From contig NC_084925.1 of the NCBI RefSeq assembly GCF_958298935.1, positions 13,451,001 through 13,515,000 on the forward strand: DNA of 64,000 nucleotides, in the 5' to 3' direction. The notes under the pieces are model-generated. The model did no database searches and was not told where the DNA came from. It saw nothing but the letters and a program-made list of their open reading frames with translations. The position numbers and the translations under genes are program-made. Shown piece by piece: positions 1 through 11,000 of this stretch (position 1 is its first letter; each line of letters begins with the position of its first letter). This DNA comes from Phragmites australis. Lineage: Eukaryota > Streptophyta > Magnoliopsida > Poales > Poaceae.

Positions 1-501
1 ATCCTCACCTTCGGGCGTGAAGTTAGGATATGCTGCCAGATTAGAATTTTGGTCTACAAACAATACGCGGAGTATGAAGCCATCCTCCTTGGACTTCTCA
101 AGGTGAAGGCCTTGGGTGCCTGAAGGGTGTTGGTTAAAACAGACTCCAAAGTAATAACAATCCAAATCGACAAAATGTTTCAGGCAAAAGAACCAGAGCT
201 TGTTAAGTATAAGGTAGCAGTCCGAAGTATGGAAAAATAATTCCTAGGGTTCACGGTCAAGAGTATATCAATAAATGACAACTTTGAAGCAAACGAGCTA
301 GCCAAAGCTGCCGCACAAAATCTGCCTATGCCACTAGATGTATTCTACCAAAAGCTGATCATGCCAGCCGTTGACGACATTTCACGACCAGCGCGTTCTG
401 TTGCTATGATCGAAAGCAAAGATTGGCACTCTCTGATAATGGCTTATCTCCATGGTTATCACAAGGGCGAGGATAATGTTGAGGCGAAGCGTATGGCCTA
501 G
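1..501 (+). pseudogene. Ty3/gypsy (Tat-type) RNase H domain, decayed
   Basis: The forward frame encodes the RNase H part of a gypsy polyprotein, which would degrade RNA in the RNA/DNA hybrid during reverse transcription. Visible motifs are an AEYEAILLGL block (family form QAEYEALLLGL), a DSK that stands for the usual DSQL, and ANELAKAA near residue 100, where the family normally has an Asp in place of the Glu. Stops at 121, 238 and 499 show it is dead. The window starts inside the domain, so reverse transcriptase lies outside to the left. It is in the same frame as the integrase that follows, as expected for one polyprotein. Confidence 0.8.
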
Positions 502-1644
502 AGAGCTAGAAATTACAAAATTATGGGAAACAATTTGTACAAGGCCGGAGTTTGTGCACCATGGTTGCGATGCATATCCCAGGAAGAAGGGCAGAATCTG
601 CTAAAAGAAATTCACGGTGGACTATATGGTTCGCATGTGGGTACACGAGCCTTAGTTAGAAAAGTATACAGACATGGCTTCTTTTGGCCGAAGGCGATCA
701 GTGATGCGGATTACATAGTCCGAAGTTGTCAACAGTGTCAATTCTGGGCGAAGGGGTCAAGCCAGCCTTCAGCAAAAACACAGCTAATCCCACCAGTTTG
801 GCCGTTAACACGTTGGGGAATTGACATTGTCAGCCAGCTGCCAACCGCTCCAAGAAATTTGCGATATGCCAACGTTGCGGTGGAGTACTTCTCCAAATGG
901 GTGGAGGCGATGCCGCTCGTAAAAATAACATCGAGAAATATCCAGAAATTCCTGTGGCAGAACGTCATATGCCATTTCGGAGTCCTGCATGTCGTAACAG
1001 TAGACAACGGCACCCAATTTGACAGTGCAGGATTCAGACACTTTTGCGAAGGTCTGGGGATCAAAGTCCTTTTCGCATCTGTATACCACCCACGATCTAA
1101 TGGAGCCATCCAAAGAGAAAATGACATCGTCTTCGCTGGTGTCGTGAAGCGCTTGCAGAGCCTGGAAAAAGGGAAATGGGTCGAAGAGTTGCCCAAAGTC
1201 TTATGGTATATAAGAACAACGGTAGCAAGACCAACCGGTTTCACACCATTTCACCTCCTCTTCGGAGAGGAGGCAGTGACCCCAGAAGAATGCAAGAACA
1301 AATCATTTAGGGTCATAAATGAACCAGAGCAAGGTGAAGAGTCAACATCAAAGGATGCCCTCGAGGAAGTGAGATCGTAGGCCACCAAAAATCTGAGCAG
1401 GTATCAAGAGGAGACAAGAAAGTGGAGAGACAGGAAGATATCCGTAAAGAACTTCGTCCCTCGAGATTTGGTGCTGTGAAGACTCAGCAATGCCTCACCG
1501 GTGGGAAAATTACAGAGCAAATGGGATGGTCCCTTCTTAGTAAAAAGGTCGTTAAGACTCGGCTCGTATCACTTGGCTAATATAGAGGGCGAGGAGCTTC
1601 CGCATACTTGGAATGCGGATAACCTTCGCAAGTTCTACGCGTAA
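502..1644 (+). pseudogene. Ty3/gypsy (Tat-type) integrase and polyprotein C-terminus
   Basis: The integrase would insert the cDNA into the chromosome. The HHCC zinc finger (HGGLYGSH ... CQQCQ) lies at about 605-740. The DDE core follows, with Asp in GIDIV and in VDNGTQF and the HPRSNG block. Exactly 35 residues after the second Asp, where the catalytic Glu belongs (family NGQAER), there is Gln (NGAIQR), so the triad is D-D-Q. The frame is open from 523 to 1377 and stops at 1378. It continues through another stop near 1468 to a GPFLV ... HTWNADNLRKFYA tail, typical of the Tat polyprotein C-terminus, ending at 1642-1644. The product is non-functional. Confidence 0.88.
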
Positions 1645-2030
1645 CAGCGGTGAAGGCCTTCATGCATCTCGGCAAAGAGTCTTTGCCAAAACAAAGTTTG
1701 TGTAATTTTCTTTATGCAATTTTTCTTTTCAAGTAATCAAATTGTACGGGAACTACACTCTTTTCCTCACAGGGGGAACCCTTCATTAGGGCGTGGGGTT
1801 TTTAACGAGACAGGAACCCTTGTAAACATCGATATAATAGAAATACCCCCAGAAAAGATCACTTGTTTTGAGTATTGATAACTTGTCGTCAAAGTGTGTC
1901 AGACTATTAGAGCAGGGTGGCACACCAATCGACGAGTGAAGGGCCGAAAATAGACGGCACAACTAGAGGTGCAAAGTGTCAACAAAAAACAACGTACACT
2001 TTTGACCTTTAATAATAATAATAATAATAA
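1645..2030 (+). other. 3' non-coding spacer of the Tat-type element
   Basis: No frame is usefully open here. The stretch sits between the end of pol and the tandem-repeat block, the place where Tat-lineage elements carry a long non-coding 3' region. A short (AAT)n run lies near 2011-2035. No LTR start or polypurine tract is recognised. Confidence 0.5.
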
Positions 2031-2480
2031 TAATAAAAGCCGAAGTGTCGCTCGACCTAAGAGAAGGCGACGCACTTCGAGCTAAAAAGTCGGGGGCTAA
2101 GAGTGCCTGCTCCCGCACCGAAGGAAAAACAAACCTTCAAAAGAAAAAGCTGAAGTGTCGCTCGACCTAAGAGAAGGCGACACACTTTGAGCTAAAAAGT
2201 CGGGGGCTAAGAGTGCCTGCTCCCACACCAAAGGAAAAACAAACCTTCGGAAGAAAAAGCTAAAGTGTCGCTTGACCTAAGAGAAGGCGATGCACTTCGA
2301 GCTAAAAAGTCGAGGGCTAAGAGTGCCTGCTCCCGCACCGAAGGAAAAACAAACCTTCGGAAGAAAAAGCCAAAGTGTCACTCGACCTAAGAGAAGGCAA
2401 CGCACTTCGAGCTAAAAAGTCTAGGGCTAAGAGTGCCTGCCCCAACACCGAAGGAAAAAACGAACCTTCAGATGAAAAAC
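2031..2480 (+). repeat. 110-bp tandem repeat, four units, in the 3' region of the Tat-type element
   Basis: The motif GAAGTGTCG or a near copy recurs at about 2042, 2152, 2262 and 2372, an exact period of 110 bp. Each unit has GACCTAAGAGAAGGC, a CGGGGGCTAAGAGTGCC block, and a GAAGGAAAAAC..AACCTTC stretch. A fifth, partial unit fades out near 2480. Variable tandem repeats between pol and the 3' LTR are known in the Tat lineage (Retand-type and Grande-type elements), which supports the family call. Confidence 0.9.
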
Positions 2481-2554
2481 TGCCCTAAGAGCGCCCATTC
2501 TTGAACAAAAACAATAAATTTCTATCAGCCGAAGATACCTGCAACCAAAAATCA

Positions 2555-2570
2555 GGGGGGGGGGGGGGGG
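2555..2570 (+). repeat. Poly-G run of 16 bases
   Basis: Sixteen consecutive G residues. Such runs arise by slippage and are also error-prone in sequencing, so the exact length is uncertain. Confidence 0.85.
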
Positions 2571-2850
2571 ATGGCGTTCACGGAACAACACTTCTCTAGC
2601 AGTCGCAGGTAGCTGCGGCAAAAAATTGGGGGGAAACGGCGCTATCCAATCTTAAAAATTTATCGCTGCGGAAGCGTCGCCCCAAATAAATAATCGAGAA
2701 TGTCGTTTGCCGAAGAAGACTTCGCTCAAGTAAGTGAGAAAGCGTTCCTATCCGAAAAACATTGCGAAACACCCCAATATCACTTCAAGCGCGGTGACGC
2801 CGAAGTAAACACCCAAAAAAGCGAAGTAATAGTAATTGTAAAAGCACCCT

Positions 2851-3986
2851 TTATTCCGCAAAGCAATCAACGTCAGGACCAATAAAATCCTTATACCATC
2901 GACTAAAAACAAATTGAAAGGCTATGCCTTGACTAGCATGAAAATGCATGGTTGGGTCCAGATGGGACCCAACACAAGTCGAAGCCGATGGAGATGCACA
3001 AAGGGCATCTCCGCCTTCGGTGTGTTCAACTAATTGCGAAGAGGGCCCACAGCGGTAGCAAAGCTGCGGCTGGTGAGTTGGGAGCCCGTCGTCGTCTTCG
3101 GGCTCAATCTTCAGGTCAATGAGCATAGGCGGACGTTCAACGTCTCTGTGCGCGGTACGGCGCAAGTTGCGCTCAGCTCGGCGGTTAACTAACACCAAAG
3201 GGCTAAAAGATTTCCAAAATGCCTTGGTCCTATTATTCGTGGCATCGTATTCCTTACACTTCGCATGCCAATGCCGCTCCAACTCAATATCTGGATGACG
3301 GCGGTGAAATGATTCCAAGCAAGACCAAGTCACAAAAAAATTGTCCCTCATCATGGTAACAGGGATAGCCTCTTCGGCTACCTGTGCAGTGTCCAAGGGG
3401 AGGACCTGCGCAGGGAGCGCAACAAGTCAAGAACATTTCACAACAAATAGAATATTATATATTACATCATCAATGTATGATACATTACCCCAGCATATAA
3501 GGAAAACTCAATAAACAAAATGACGCTTCACGCTGAGTCATCTCACCTTTCTGGTTTCTTCGGCCGCTGCGGTTGTAGCTTTAGATGAAGGATCATCCCT
3601 TGCCTTCGCCTGCAAAAGAAATATTTCTTAAAAGAGTACACGACCAGGAAGACAGCAAAACCGTTATTATGAAGCAACGTACTCGCTGGCGGTTGATCTC
3701 CGCCTCTCGAAGGGCGAACTCATGGCTGTGTCTGCACCAATAATTGGTGGTAAATGATTGGGCAGCGGCCTTCGACGCCCTCGTAACGGCCAAAGTTGAC
3801 ATATCCGTGGGGTACCAGAAGGTGGACTTTTGAAGCGCAGTATGATGGTCGCAACCCGTCATTTCAATCGACTGGACAAGGCTTCAGGCGGCAACCATCG
3901 CGCAGAAGTTGACATATAACTGAGCGGCTGGGAGAAGGCTCCCGCTGGTTTCATTAATCCAACTTATAAGACCGCCCAGCCCGACA
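2851..3986 (-). pseudogene. Spliced antisense gene (aORF-like) in the 3' region of the Tat element
   Basis: Three exons can be read on the strand opposite to pol. Exon 1 is 3986-3683, open except for one TGA at 3886-3884, ending at donor GA|GTACGT. Exon 2 is 3609-3547 (63 nt, 21 codons), with acceptor TTTTGCAG and donor GTGAGA. Exon 3 is 3405-2851, with acceptor TGCGCAG, 184 codons and a stop. Both introns are phase 0, so the frame runs through all three. The product is hydrophilic, with a charged WHAKCKEYD / ERNLRRTAHRD region; I do not recognise its domain. Antisense ORFs at this position are established for Tat elements (for example Grande). The 5' end is cut off by the LTR that begins near 3987. 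The splice sites are read from sequence only. Confidence 0.6.
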
Positions 3987-4890
3987 CATCGGATAGTCTG
4001 ATGATGGAAGTGAAGGATAACCGGACAATCCGATGTTCAAAATGTATTTGAGTGGGGTTCCAATGGCTTCTTGTTAATGCTGTACTCACCGGATGGTCCG
4101 GTGCTTACTACTATTGTCATCAAATCATCTGGTGTTCATAGTGAAGTTGAGCCATTGAAGCAACAACTAGCCCACAGGTTTGAGGCTATAAATACCCCTT
4201 CACTCAGTCATTTGAAGTTGTCGGAGTTCAGAGAATCTCATACACATATGAGAAGACATCCAAGCTCATCCAAGTGCTTAAAGTATTCATCCAAGGCAAT
4301 TAAGCACACCATTAGAGAATGATTAGTGTTTATAGGCCTAGAGAGAAGTATTGTTAGATGTTGCAACATAGAGAGTGGACTAAGGAGTGATCCAACCGTG
4401 TACCGAGAGTTACACCAGCGCCTTGGAGTCTTGGTGACTCGATGGTAACTTATTGACCCTCCGACTTGGTGTGGAGCAGCGACAAGAAGATTGTATGGGG
4501 ACGTGGATGCCTTTGTCTTTGTGAATAAAGCTCCGAAGTGAAGACGATATATAAGTAACTGGAAGAGAGGTTAGTCGTGAGACCTCACCTTGGTGGCTTG
4601 ATGGCTCATCATGCTTGATGTCTTGTCTTGGTGACTTGGTAGTTTAAGAGCCATGACCAGAAGAGACTTGTCGACCAGGAGTATATACTTTGTGGAGTTC
4701 TAACATGGACTAGGGGTGGCTTGTGTGCCACAAATACTATGGGGATAAAAATCCCTTTCACCGAGTTTGTCTCTCTACTTTATTTACGTTTTCGCATTTA
4801 CATACTTACAATTTACCTTGCTAGAGTAGGTTACAATCCTCTTGAGCGGTAGAGTAAACCCACCAGATAAACCTATAGCATGTTTAGATA
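3987..4890 (+). mobile_element. SIRE/Maximus-type Ty1/copia LTR (solo or truncated)
   Basis: The stretch has the composition of SIRE/Maximus (Opie/Ji-like) LTRs: repeated CCGGA..TCCGGTG motifs at about 4020-4110, a TATAAATA box, and a long transcribed leader with the TGGACTAAGGAGTGATCC and TTGGTGACTTGG phrases common to this group. No polyprotein, primer-binding site or second LTR is next to it, so it is a solo or broken LTR. The exact TG and CA ends and a TSD were not found. It interrupts the antisense gene to its left. Confidence 0.6.
4187..4194 (+). promoter_or_regulatory. TATA box of the SIRE/Maximus-like LTR
   Basis: TATAAATA in the context GAGGCTATAAATACCCC, about 200 bp into the LTR, is a strong plant TATA box and marks the U3/R region of the forward-oriented LTR. 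Confidence 0.6.
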
Positions 4891-5290
4891 AAAAAATAAG
4901 ATAGGTTTATCTTGTTAAGTTTTTGGAGCTATTAGTTTCTAAATGTTCTAATTCACTCTCTCTTTTAGAACATCACCGATCCCTTCAGGGGTCGAGGGTG
5001 CTGCGAACAATGGCAGCGTGGAGGCCTAGGGAGGGGTGTGACGGCCCGAGCCAAGGAGGCCATGGGTGGGTGCGGCAGAGGAGGGCGGGCACAGGGGTGA
5101 CATGTGGCGAGCGCTGGGGCAGGGGCATGCGTGGGCAGGGGCGACACGTGGCGGGCGTGAGTTGGGGCGCGCGGGGCGGGGGTGGGGACACGTGGTGTGC
5201 AGGGTTGGCTGGGTTGTGTTGGGCTGACGGGAGTTGCGGTGCGAGTGGGTTGGAGGGGCTCTAGTTGGGTGGGTTGAGTCTTAGATGTAG
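4891..5290. other. GC-rich, G-strand-biased unique sequence
   Basis: From about 4990 to 5270 the plus strand is very G-rich, with imperfect reiterations of GACACGTGGCG-like and GGGGCAGGGGC-like words. Open frames on both strands come from the lack of A/T-rich stops and show no recognisable protein. It could be a fragment of a gene first exon or CpG island carried by an element, but nothing proves that. Confidence 0.4.
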
Positions 5291-5640
5291 TATATCGCCT
5301 CCGTGTGTGTGTTATATATATATATATATATCCTGGGTGTAGAATAGCGTCACTTTATATATATATATGCATACCAAGACGTAACTTAGTTCATCTCTAC
5401 GCACACCCTCAATTACGATCCCAAAAGCAGTATAGTTATGATCCAAAAATATATTAATTACTATAAATATATATGATGTAACTCAGATACCTTTTTTTAG
5501 TCGTAATTATATATCTTTTATTTTGTGATCTAACTCAACTATTTGTGCTATTGTAACTGACTATATTTTAGTCGTAACTGATTATACTTAATTGCGTGAT
5601 TACGAATTTGAGACGTTACTTAGCACCATGGTGAGTCTCC
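5291..5640. other. AT-rich stretch, no gene seen
   Basis: Contains two short (TA)n runs near 5312-5331 and 5358-5369 and repeated TAACTCA/GTAACT words. It resembles a decayed MITE or intergenic filler. No terminal inverted repeats could be paired by eye. Confidence 0.4.
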
Positions 5641-5980
5641 CTGAGTGACATGCACTCGACGGCGGCGAGCGGAGCAGCGACGGCAATGGTGGGAGGCGGT
5701 GCGTCTGCTGTAGCGGTGGCGCGTTGTGCCCACATCTCCTTCCCCTTTCCCGTGCTGTTGTCTTTTGAGCTACAAAATATTCAGACTTGCAATCCAGTCC
5801 AGTGTGGTAAGTCCACATGCTAATTATCTAGGGATAGAGATGAAGAATTTTCATGTGCTACTGGTTTGGTGCTCACGAATTTCATTCTGCTGGTATTTCA
5901 TCTTTGTATACAGAGATGATGGGAAGTAGATTATGTGGAGATGGTAGGAGGTGGCGGCCATGGGGAGAAGCGATGCGTAA

Positions 5981-6150
5981 CTCCTGGGCCACGAAGAGGA
6001 GCTGCTCAACACGATATTGGGGAGATGGAGCACGAAGTCGGCGACGGCATGGAGCATCAGCGCCGAGCCCTGCAGCGCCACGGCTGTCAACATCAACTGC
6101 ACGTGCACCTTCAACAACGCCGTCTACCACATGACCAGGCTATACATATG
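5981..6150 (+). pseudogene. LRR receptor-like kinase, N-terminal malectin/LRR-linker fragment
   Basis: The frame starting with LLGHEEELLNTILGRW and continuing with STKSATAWSIS, EPCS and INCTCTFNN..YHMTRLYI matches the start of the ectodomain of plant LRR-VIII-2 receptor-like kinases (family form EALNTILGRWG ... W.ISGEPCSG ... IKCDCTFN...CHITKLRV). In the family this precedes the leucine-rich repeats. No start codon or signal peptide is in frame upstream, and the frame runs into unrelated sequence after 6150. More of the gene reappears at 15014-15372, beyond the CACTA element. It is a dead relic. Confidence 0.7.
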
Positions 6151-6361
6151 CATAGTCTTCCCTCAGTTGCACAACATGTGTTTGAGAAAATGCCTGAAAG
6201 AGAGCGGCATTGTCATTGCCACCCAAAGATAAGATGGTGTTGCAAGCGTGAAATGCTCTGAGATCCAGTGATGCTAATGTGGGTTTGGAAACCTGCAAGA
6301 TCAATCATGTAGTTCAGCAACTAAAGTAGAAAATTTACTAGCTTATTTATGGAGGAGGTAT
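6151..6361. other. RLK relic intron / CACTA left flank
   Basis: No coding signal beyond the preceding fragment. The three bases before the CACTA terminus are TAT, while those after its right end are ATT, so no target-site duplication is preserved. Confidence 0.4.
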
Positions 6362-6615
6362 CACTGCTACAGAACAGTACATCACTGTCGGCTCCAAAAC
6401 CTCCTTCACTGCTGGTTTTGGAGCTGGTAGTGGGTAACAGATAGTGATAGTCGGGGACTATCACTGCCAGGTCTGTGGACCTGCAATGAAAGTGGTTATC
6501 ACTGCTGACTGAAGATTCAGTCGGCAAGAAAGTGTTTATCACTGCTAGCTGAAGATTCAGTCGGTAGTGATTCCTTGGTATCACTGCCGGTTGGTGGTTT
6601 CAGTCGGTAGTGTTG
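6362..6615. repeat. Left subterminal repeat array of the CACTA element
   Basis: Repeated TATCACTGC(C/T) words alternate with TCAGTCGG(T/C)AGTGAT words, forming several short imperfect hairpins. In CACTA elements such arrays bind the TnpA-type protein and define transposition competence. Confidence 0.8.
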
Positions 6616-6793
6616 TGCCTCTCCCCCATTCTACTTCGGCCTTGTCCTCCCTCTCTCTTCTCGATCTCTCTGTCTCTCTCCCACTCAATACATGCATATA
6701 ATGAGACATATGTAATGTAAATTAATAATAAAGGCACATTCATTAATAGATAGTAATTCATGTCACACATATATACATAATAGTTCTCAAAGG
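6616..6793. other. CACTA non-coding, AT-rich and CT-rich
   Basis: Contains a CT-rich run (CTCTCTCTTCTCGATCTC) and repeated ATTAATA words; no coding signal. Confidence 0.4.
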
Positions 6794-7265
6794 TCACCCC
6801 CGAAAAGTCGGTCGAGTTGAGCTAGTACAGTATCCATCTACCTCTCCTGCGATGAGGATCGTGTTTCTGCATAGACGGCTAACGGCGTGTGTACGTGCGG
6901 GGACACGAGGGGCCAATGGTGGTGGAGCGGAGGACCCTACTACGCCTGATTGACCGTAGCATCGCCTGGGCTCCAGGCTCATCGGCATGTCAGAGACATC
7001 GAAGTCCAACTCCTGAATGCTAGTACGCTTTGAGCATTCGGCCTCCTCTGCAGCGCGCTGACGGGCCACCCTCTCGTCCTCTTCCTCTTGGGCACACTCA
7101 TGAAACGCTGCTTCTTGCTCCTCCGTAGCGTACAACTGACGGGCCAGCCTCTCATCCTCCTCCTCTTGGACGCATTGACGGGCCACGGCTTCTAGCTCCT
7201 CCTTCGCATCATCATTGGAAGGCCATTCTGTCGAAGAGTCGTCCGACGATACCAACTCTGAAATA
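6794..7265 (-). CDS. CACTA-encoded acidic, repeat-containing terminal ORF
   Basis: An open frame of 153 codons begins at ATG 7255 (MVSSDDSSTEWPSNDD) and is preceded by an acceptor-like TGTATTTCAG ending at 7266, so it may be a 3' exon of the transposon's second gene. Residues 20-70 hold two copies of a 28-29-residue unit with core CxQEEEDER(L/V)ARQ, rich in Glu, Arg and Ala and likely helical or coiled coil. The C-terminal part is basic and proline-rich. No known domain is recognised. It lies just downstream of the Ulp1-like segment on the same strand. Confidence 0.5.
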
Positions 7266-7351
7266 CACTTTTATTAATACATAGTAATTAATATTCTTCG
7301 TTCATATCCTATATTAATAAATAGTAATTAATATTCTTCATTAAAATGGTG

Positions 7352-9330
7352 TCATTTGGCGATATATAAGCCATCTAACCCTCCGGTAGACTTCCTCTTT
7401 GTCGCATACTCTGTACTAGAAGGCACGGTGTAATATGAAGGTTTGTTACTGGTCGACGGCACGATCGGTTGATAAAACTCACCGTTTGGGTTGATAACAT
7501 GTTCCATGAAGAACCCGGCGATCTGTTCTTGAAGGGTATTTATTTCTATAGATTGTAACTCTTTTATGCGTAGTTTGGAGTGCTATGTTTGAAGAATCGA
7601 AAGAATTAGTCGTTAAACACGTGTAGAAATTGAAAAAAATGCATCCATATGTTATTTCATACCTCAAGATCATTGAACCTGACACGTCTCCGTCCGGCCT
7701 GAATCCGTGCATGAAAGTTAGAACATAAAACGCACAGAGATTCTTGCCAGGTGGTTGCCTCATACACTTCAAGAGGAAATGATTCGTCAGTGGAACAAAT
7801 TGAATCTTTTGATTCAGTAGGAAATGCAAGACATGAATATTATGTGCGTACCGGAAAGTTGGTTTTTACATTATACTCCTTCCTGAATGGAAAGTGAATA
7901 ACACTCTTTTTTCGATATCTTGTATATGCCCCGTACGTGAATATGAATACCAGTTAAACTTAGATGCAATCATCAAGACGATGAAATGATCAAGTTTACC
8001 TATTTAGTATGTCGATAAGGATTTGGTAAGTTGTCTGAGCTCTCTTTTGTGAGTCCAAGACAATGATCTTGCTCAAATCTGGGTGGATGACAAGGAGGAT
8101 CCAATGAAAGCTGCAAGAATATTATGTCACCATAGCAAATTAGTAGTAGAGTTGAGTTGCCTATAAAAGCAGAACGCCCTGGCGTGCAAGCACGTACTCA
8201 TAGCTGTAGGGTAAGAGTATGAATTTCTTGTATTGGTGGTAAAGTAGACAATTCAATATATAGTTCTCCGTGAAGTCTGGACTATCCCTTATAAGCGTCT
8301 GGTTCACAAGCCCAGGATCGATGAATCCTACTTTATGATCAAATTGTTGTCTACATGCGTGATTCTCCATTCTACGAAATAGAGAAGTTAGCCATGCAAT
8401 TTCAAGGTACAAGATCATATAACGTGATTCATATGCATAACTAACTTACAGAGTCCATGCTCTGACTATAGCCACATCGAGGGCATCTTCCTTGTACAAT
8501 TCATACAAGTCCTTGAAATACACCCAGAAGGAGCCGTCCCCATTGAGGAAATATTCTTTTGTGTATCATACGGGGAACATCTGCAAACCATGCTTGGATT
8601 GCTCTAAGTACCACTGATGTAATCGGCACATTTGAGTTGTAAGGTTTCTTTTAATATTTGGTTTGACCAAAGGTTTGGTCAACTCAAACGGCCATGTAAC
8701 ATCCAACTTTGCAATATCCGCTCCCATAGTAAGTCATTCTAGTTCATTTACTGATAGTCCAGAAGTAGCCAGGAAGTCCCCAATGCTTGGAGCATCCTGA
8801 ACGATTGGAGCTGATTTGCTCTTGGCATGCTTCTTACTGATACGTTCATAGTCACTCGGCAGCTTACTTGAAACCGCCCCTATCTGTTTAGATTTGGCCA
8901 TATTCATGAAAAATTTCATGGTATTTTCAGGTACAACAGGCTTCGGTGGAGGTGGTGGAGGATGGAAATGAGTCATGACACTGGCGTCCATAATCTTTTT
9001 TATTTCATCAGTAATGAGTGAATAGACATCCTTCAGTTCCGCCAACTTCTTAAATGCTATCGACTTCTTAGATGATGTCATCTGCTTGGATGTTGCAGAA
9101 CCTGATCTTATTTTCTGAGCTAATGGCTGGCTTGTTGATGGTGTTGGCTTCTTGAGTGGTGGACTTGTTCGATGCGATGGCTGAGGAGGTGGACTTATTT
9201 TGGGAGATGGTTAAGGAGAGGGAGATCTTCGAGGCGATGGCAGCCCAGGGCATAGTGGAGAGTAGAGATTCTCGGTAGCTATCCCTGGTGGAAACACTAT
9301 GTAGGCCTTCTCTCACGCGATGAAGGTGTG
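7352..9330 (-). pseudogene. Ulp1-like (C48) cysteine-protease segment of the CACTA second gene
   Basis: A multi-exon minus-strand coding segment matches the transposon-borne Ulp1/SENP-like domain of grass CACTA elements. Exons are 8371-8198 (KVGFIDP..LVNQTL, donor GTACGT), 8110-8000 (acceptor TTGCAG; HWILLVI and IIVLDS carry the catalytic His and Asp), 7958-7852 (FRKEYNVKTNFP) and 7767-7665 (RQPPGKNLCAFYV, with the catalytic Cys). A last exon ends at the stop 7354-7352. Upstream, 9081-8450 encodes a linker with a poly-proline run (HPPPPPPKP) and VTWPFELTKP. At least one stop (near 8560, before YTKEYF) and a likely frameshift in the 107-nt exon disable it. The family role, cleaving ubiquitin-like modifiers, is inferred; its role in transposition is unknown. 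Confidence 0.72.
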
Positions 9331-11000
9331 CTCGTTCTCTCCTATAGTGTTCGCCCCCTCCTCTGCGGGGCAGTCCACCTCAACATGATGGTACTAGTCA
9401 ACTGCTTCATCTACTTCAACCACAGCGCAGCCCTCCAGTATCGAATGTTCGTGCAAATGTTCATGGGAGCCACGAAGATAAGCCACGCCGGAAGCTACCT
9501 TAATGGTAATGTTCATAGCACCAATGTGCAATTCACACGGTGTTCGTGCTGTGATGACGTCCATGGGATAAGTGATGGTGTCAGCTCCCATAACTCTCGT
9601 GGACGCACAGCTACTCCGACGAGCATCGGGGCGCGAAACATTAGGAGATGTTGCAGGCTATTCCCTATCGCTCATAATGGTGACCCATTCACGCATGAGG
9701 GCTTGTTGTACCGCTTGTGCTATCTTTTTGTCTGTATGTTCCCTCTCATGTTGTAGTGCTTGTTCAAGCATTTGCATCATCCTAGCTTGTTCTGCCTCTC
9801 GTTCTGCATCTCGCTCTGCTTGGGATCTCTTTCGACTCTTGTAATTGTCGACGTTGCTTGGGAATCCATATTTCCAACCCATCATCCCAATGCCTCATGT
9901 GTTACCACTATGCTCCTTGTTTCCCAGAGCCAAGGTGAGCTCGTCCCTATCCCTATCTGGCTTGAAAGAGCCTTGTGCAGACTACTCGTGGGCTTCCACA
10001 AGCTTTTTTGCAAGAGTTTGCATCACTTCCTGGTCTTTGGAGCTCGTAAAGCATAAGCTTCCATCAGACGAGTAAAAAGCACCCCTCCCAAGAAGGAAGA
10101 GCTTCGATCAATCACTTGAGCCCTCCGTCTCAGGTGTGACACCTCTCTCTCGCATTTGATCTAGCTGTTGTTGCCACTACCGTTCTTTCCTCATGTACCC
10201 ACGACTGCCGACTTTGTGGGGGCAGAGGTTCTTCTTTGAGTTCGCTTTGTTCACCTCACTCAACCTCTATGCTTCTTCCGAGAACTTATACTCCGCAAAG
10301 GCTTGCTAATGATCTTCTAGTTGTGGCCACTTACAGAAATCTGACGTTGTACCTTTCTGCACATATGTTTTGTTCAGTGTGTCCTTCCAGTTCTTAAATG
10401 AAAGGCCCATGATCATTAGCGTCTTACACTTAACTACTTCCATATATGTCCCTTCAGCGAAGTTGAACTTCTCTAATATCTTGGGCCACAAAATGTCATT
10501 CTTGATCAAATCAGGAACCATGTGCAGATCACTACGTTCGCCAGTCCACAATTTGTAGCTGATGGGCATGTGATCCTTAACAACAATCCCACATATTGAC
10601 TTGTAAGGCCTCAGAACTCTCTCTGGTGCAGTTGGCTCCCCTGCTGGTGAGATCAACATAATCACAAATCATCACGTATGCATCTTTGAGGGATCTCGGA
10701 CACGATGCCGCTCCTGGGATTGCTCGTTGTCGTGACCCTCCGGAGCATCAAGCATTTGCGCATAAGCGAAAAAACTATTGGGAACCTATACGATAATATG
10801 TAGAAAAGATGCATTCATCTACTTATGATTTACCTTATTGCCTCCACAGGTGTCTGTTTGTTTTAGGTTGAGGTAGTGGCTCAGGCTACCTTCTTCAATA
10901 TTTGACGGTGGCACTACATCTCCTTCTAGCACCTGGCTAGATCGGCAGTTTGTGATGCCATCCCTTCCTAGGAGTTCTGCATACGATGACGACGAGCGAT
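9331..11000 (-). pseudogene. CACTA TnpA-like / plant transposase (PF03004-type) segment
   Basis: Minus-strand frames carry the conserved blocks of the Ptta/En/Spm plant transposase family in order. These are GEPTAPERV..CGIVVKDHMPISYKLW (about 10640-10560), VPDLIKNDILWPKILEKFNF, FKNWKDTLNKT (about 10390) and AFAEYKFSEEAQRLSEVNKA with GSRGY (about 10300-10190). A coiled coil rich in Glu, Arg and Gln (9835-9700), an SSCAST block (about 9620) and CELHIGAMN..GVAYLRG follow. The first exon, with LGRDGITNCR and EGDVVPPSNIEEG, is near 10970-10860. Stops (for example near 10310 and 9660) break the frame. In the family this part binds the subterminal repeats. It precedes the Ulp1-like part in the same gene. 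Confidence 0.75.

Noticed and set aside
738..1244. 168-codon minus-strand frame
   Set aside because: Antisense shadow of the integrase, with no motif of its own.
4923..5264. Gly/Arg-rich open frame of 113 codons and minus-strand partners
   Set aside because: Open because of G-rich low-complexity sequence; no recognisable domain.
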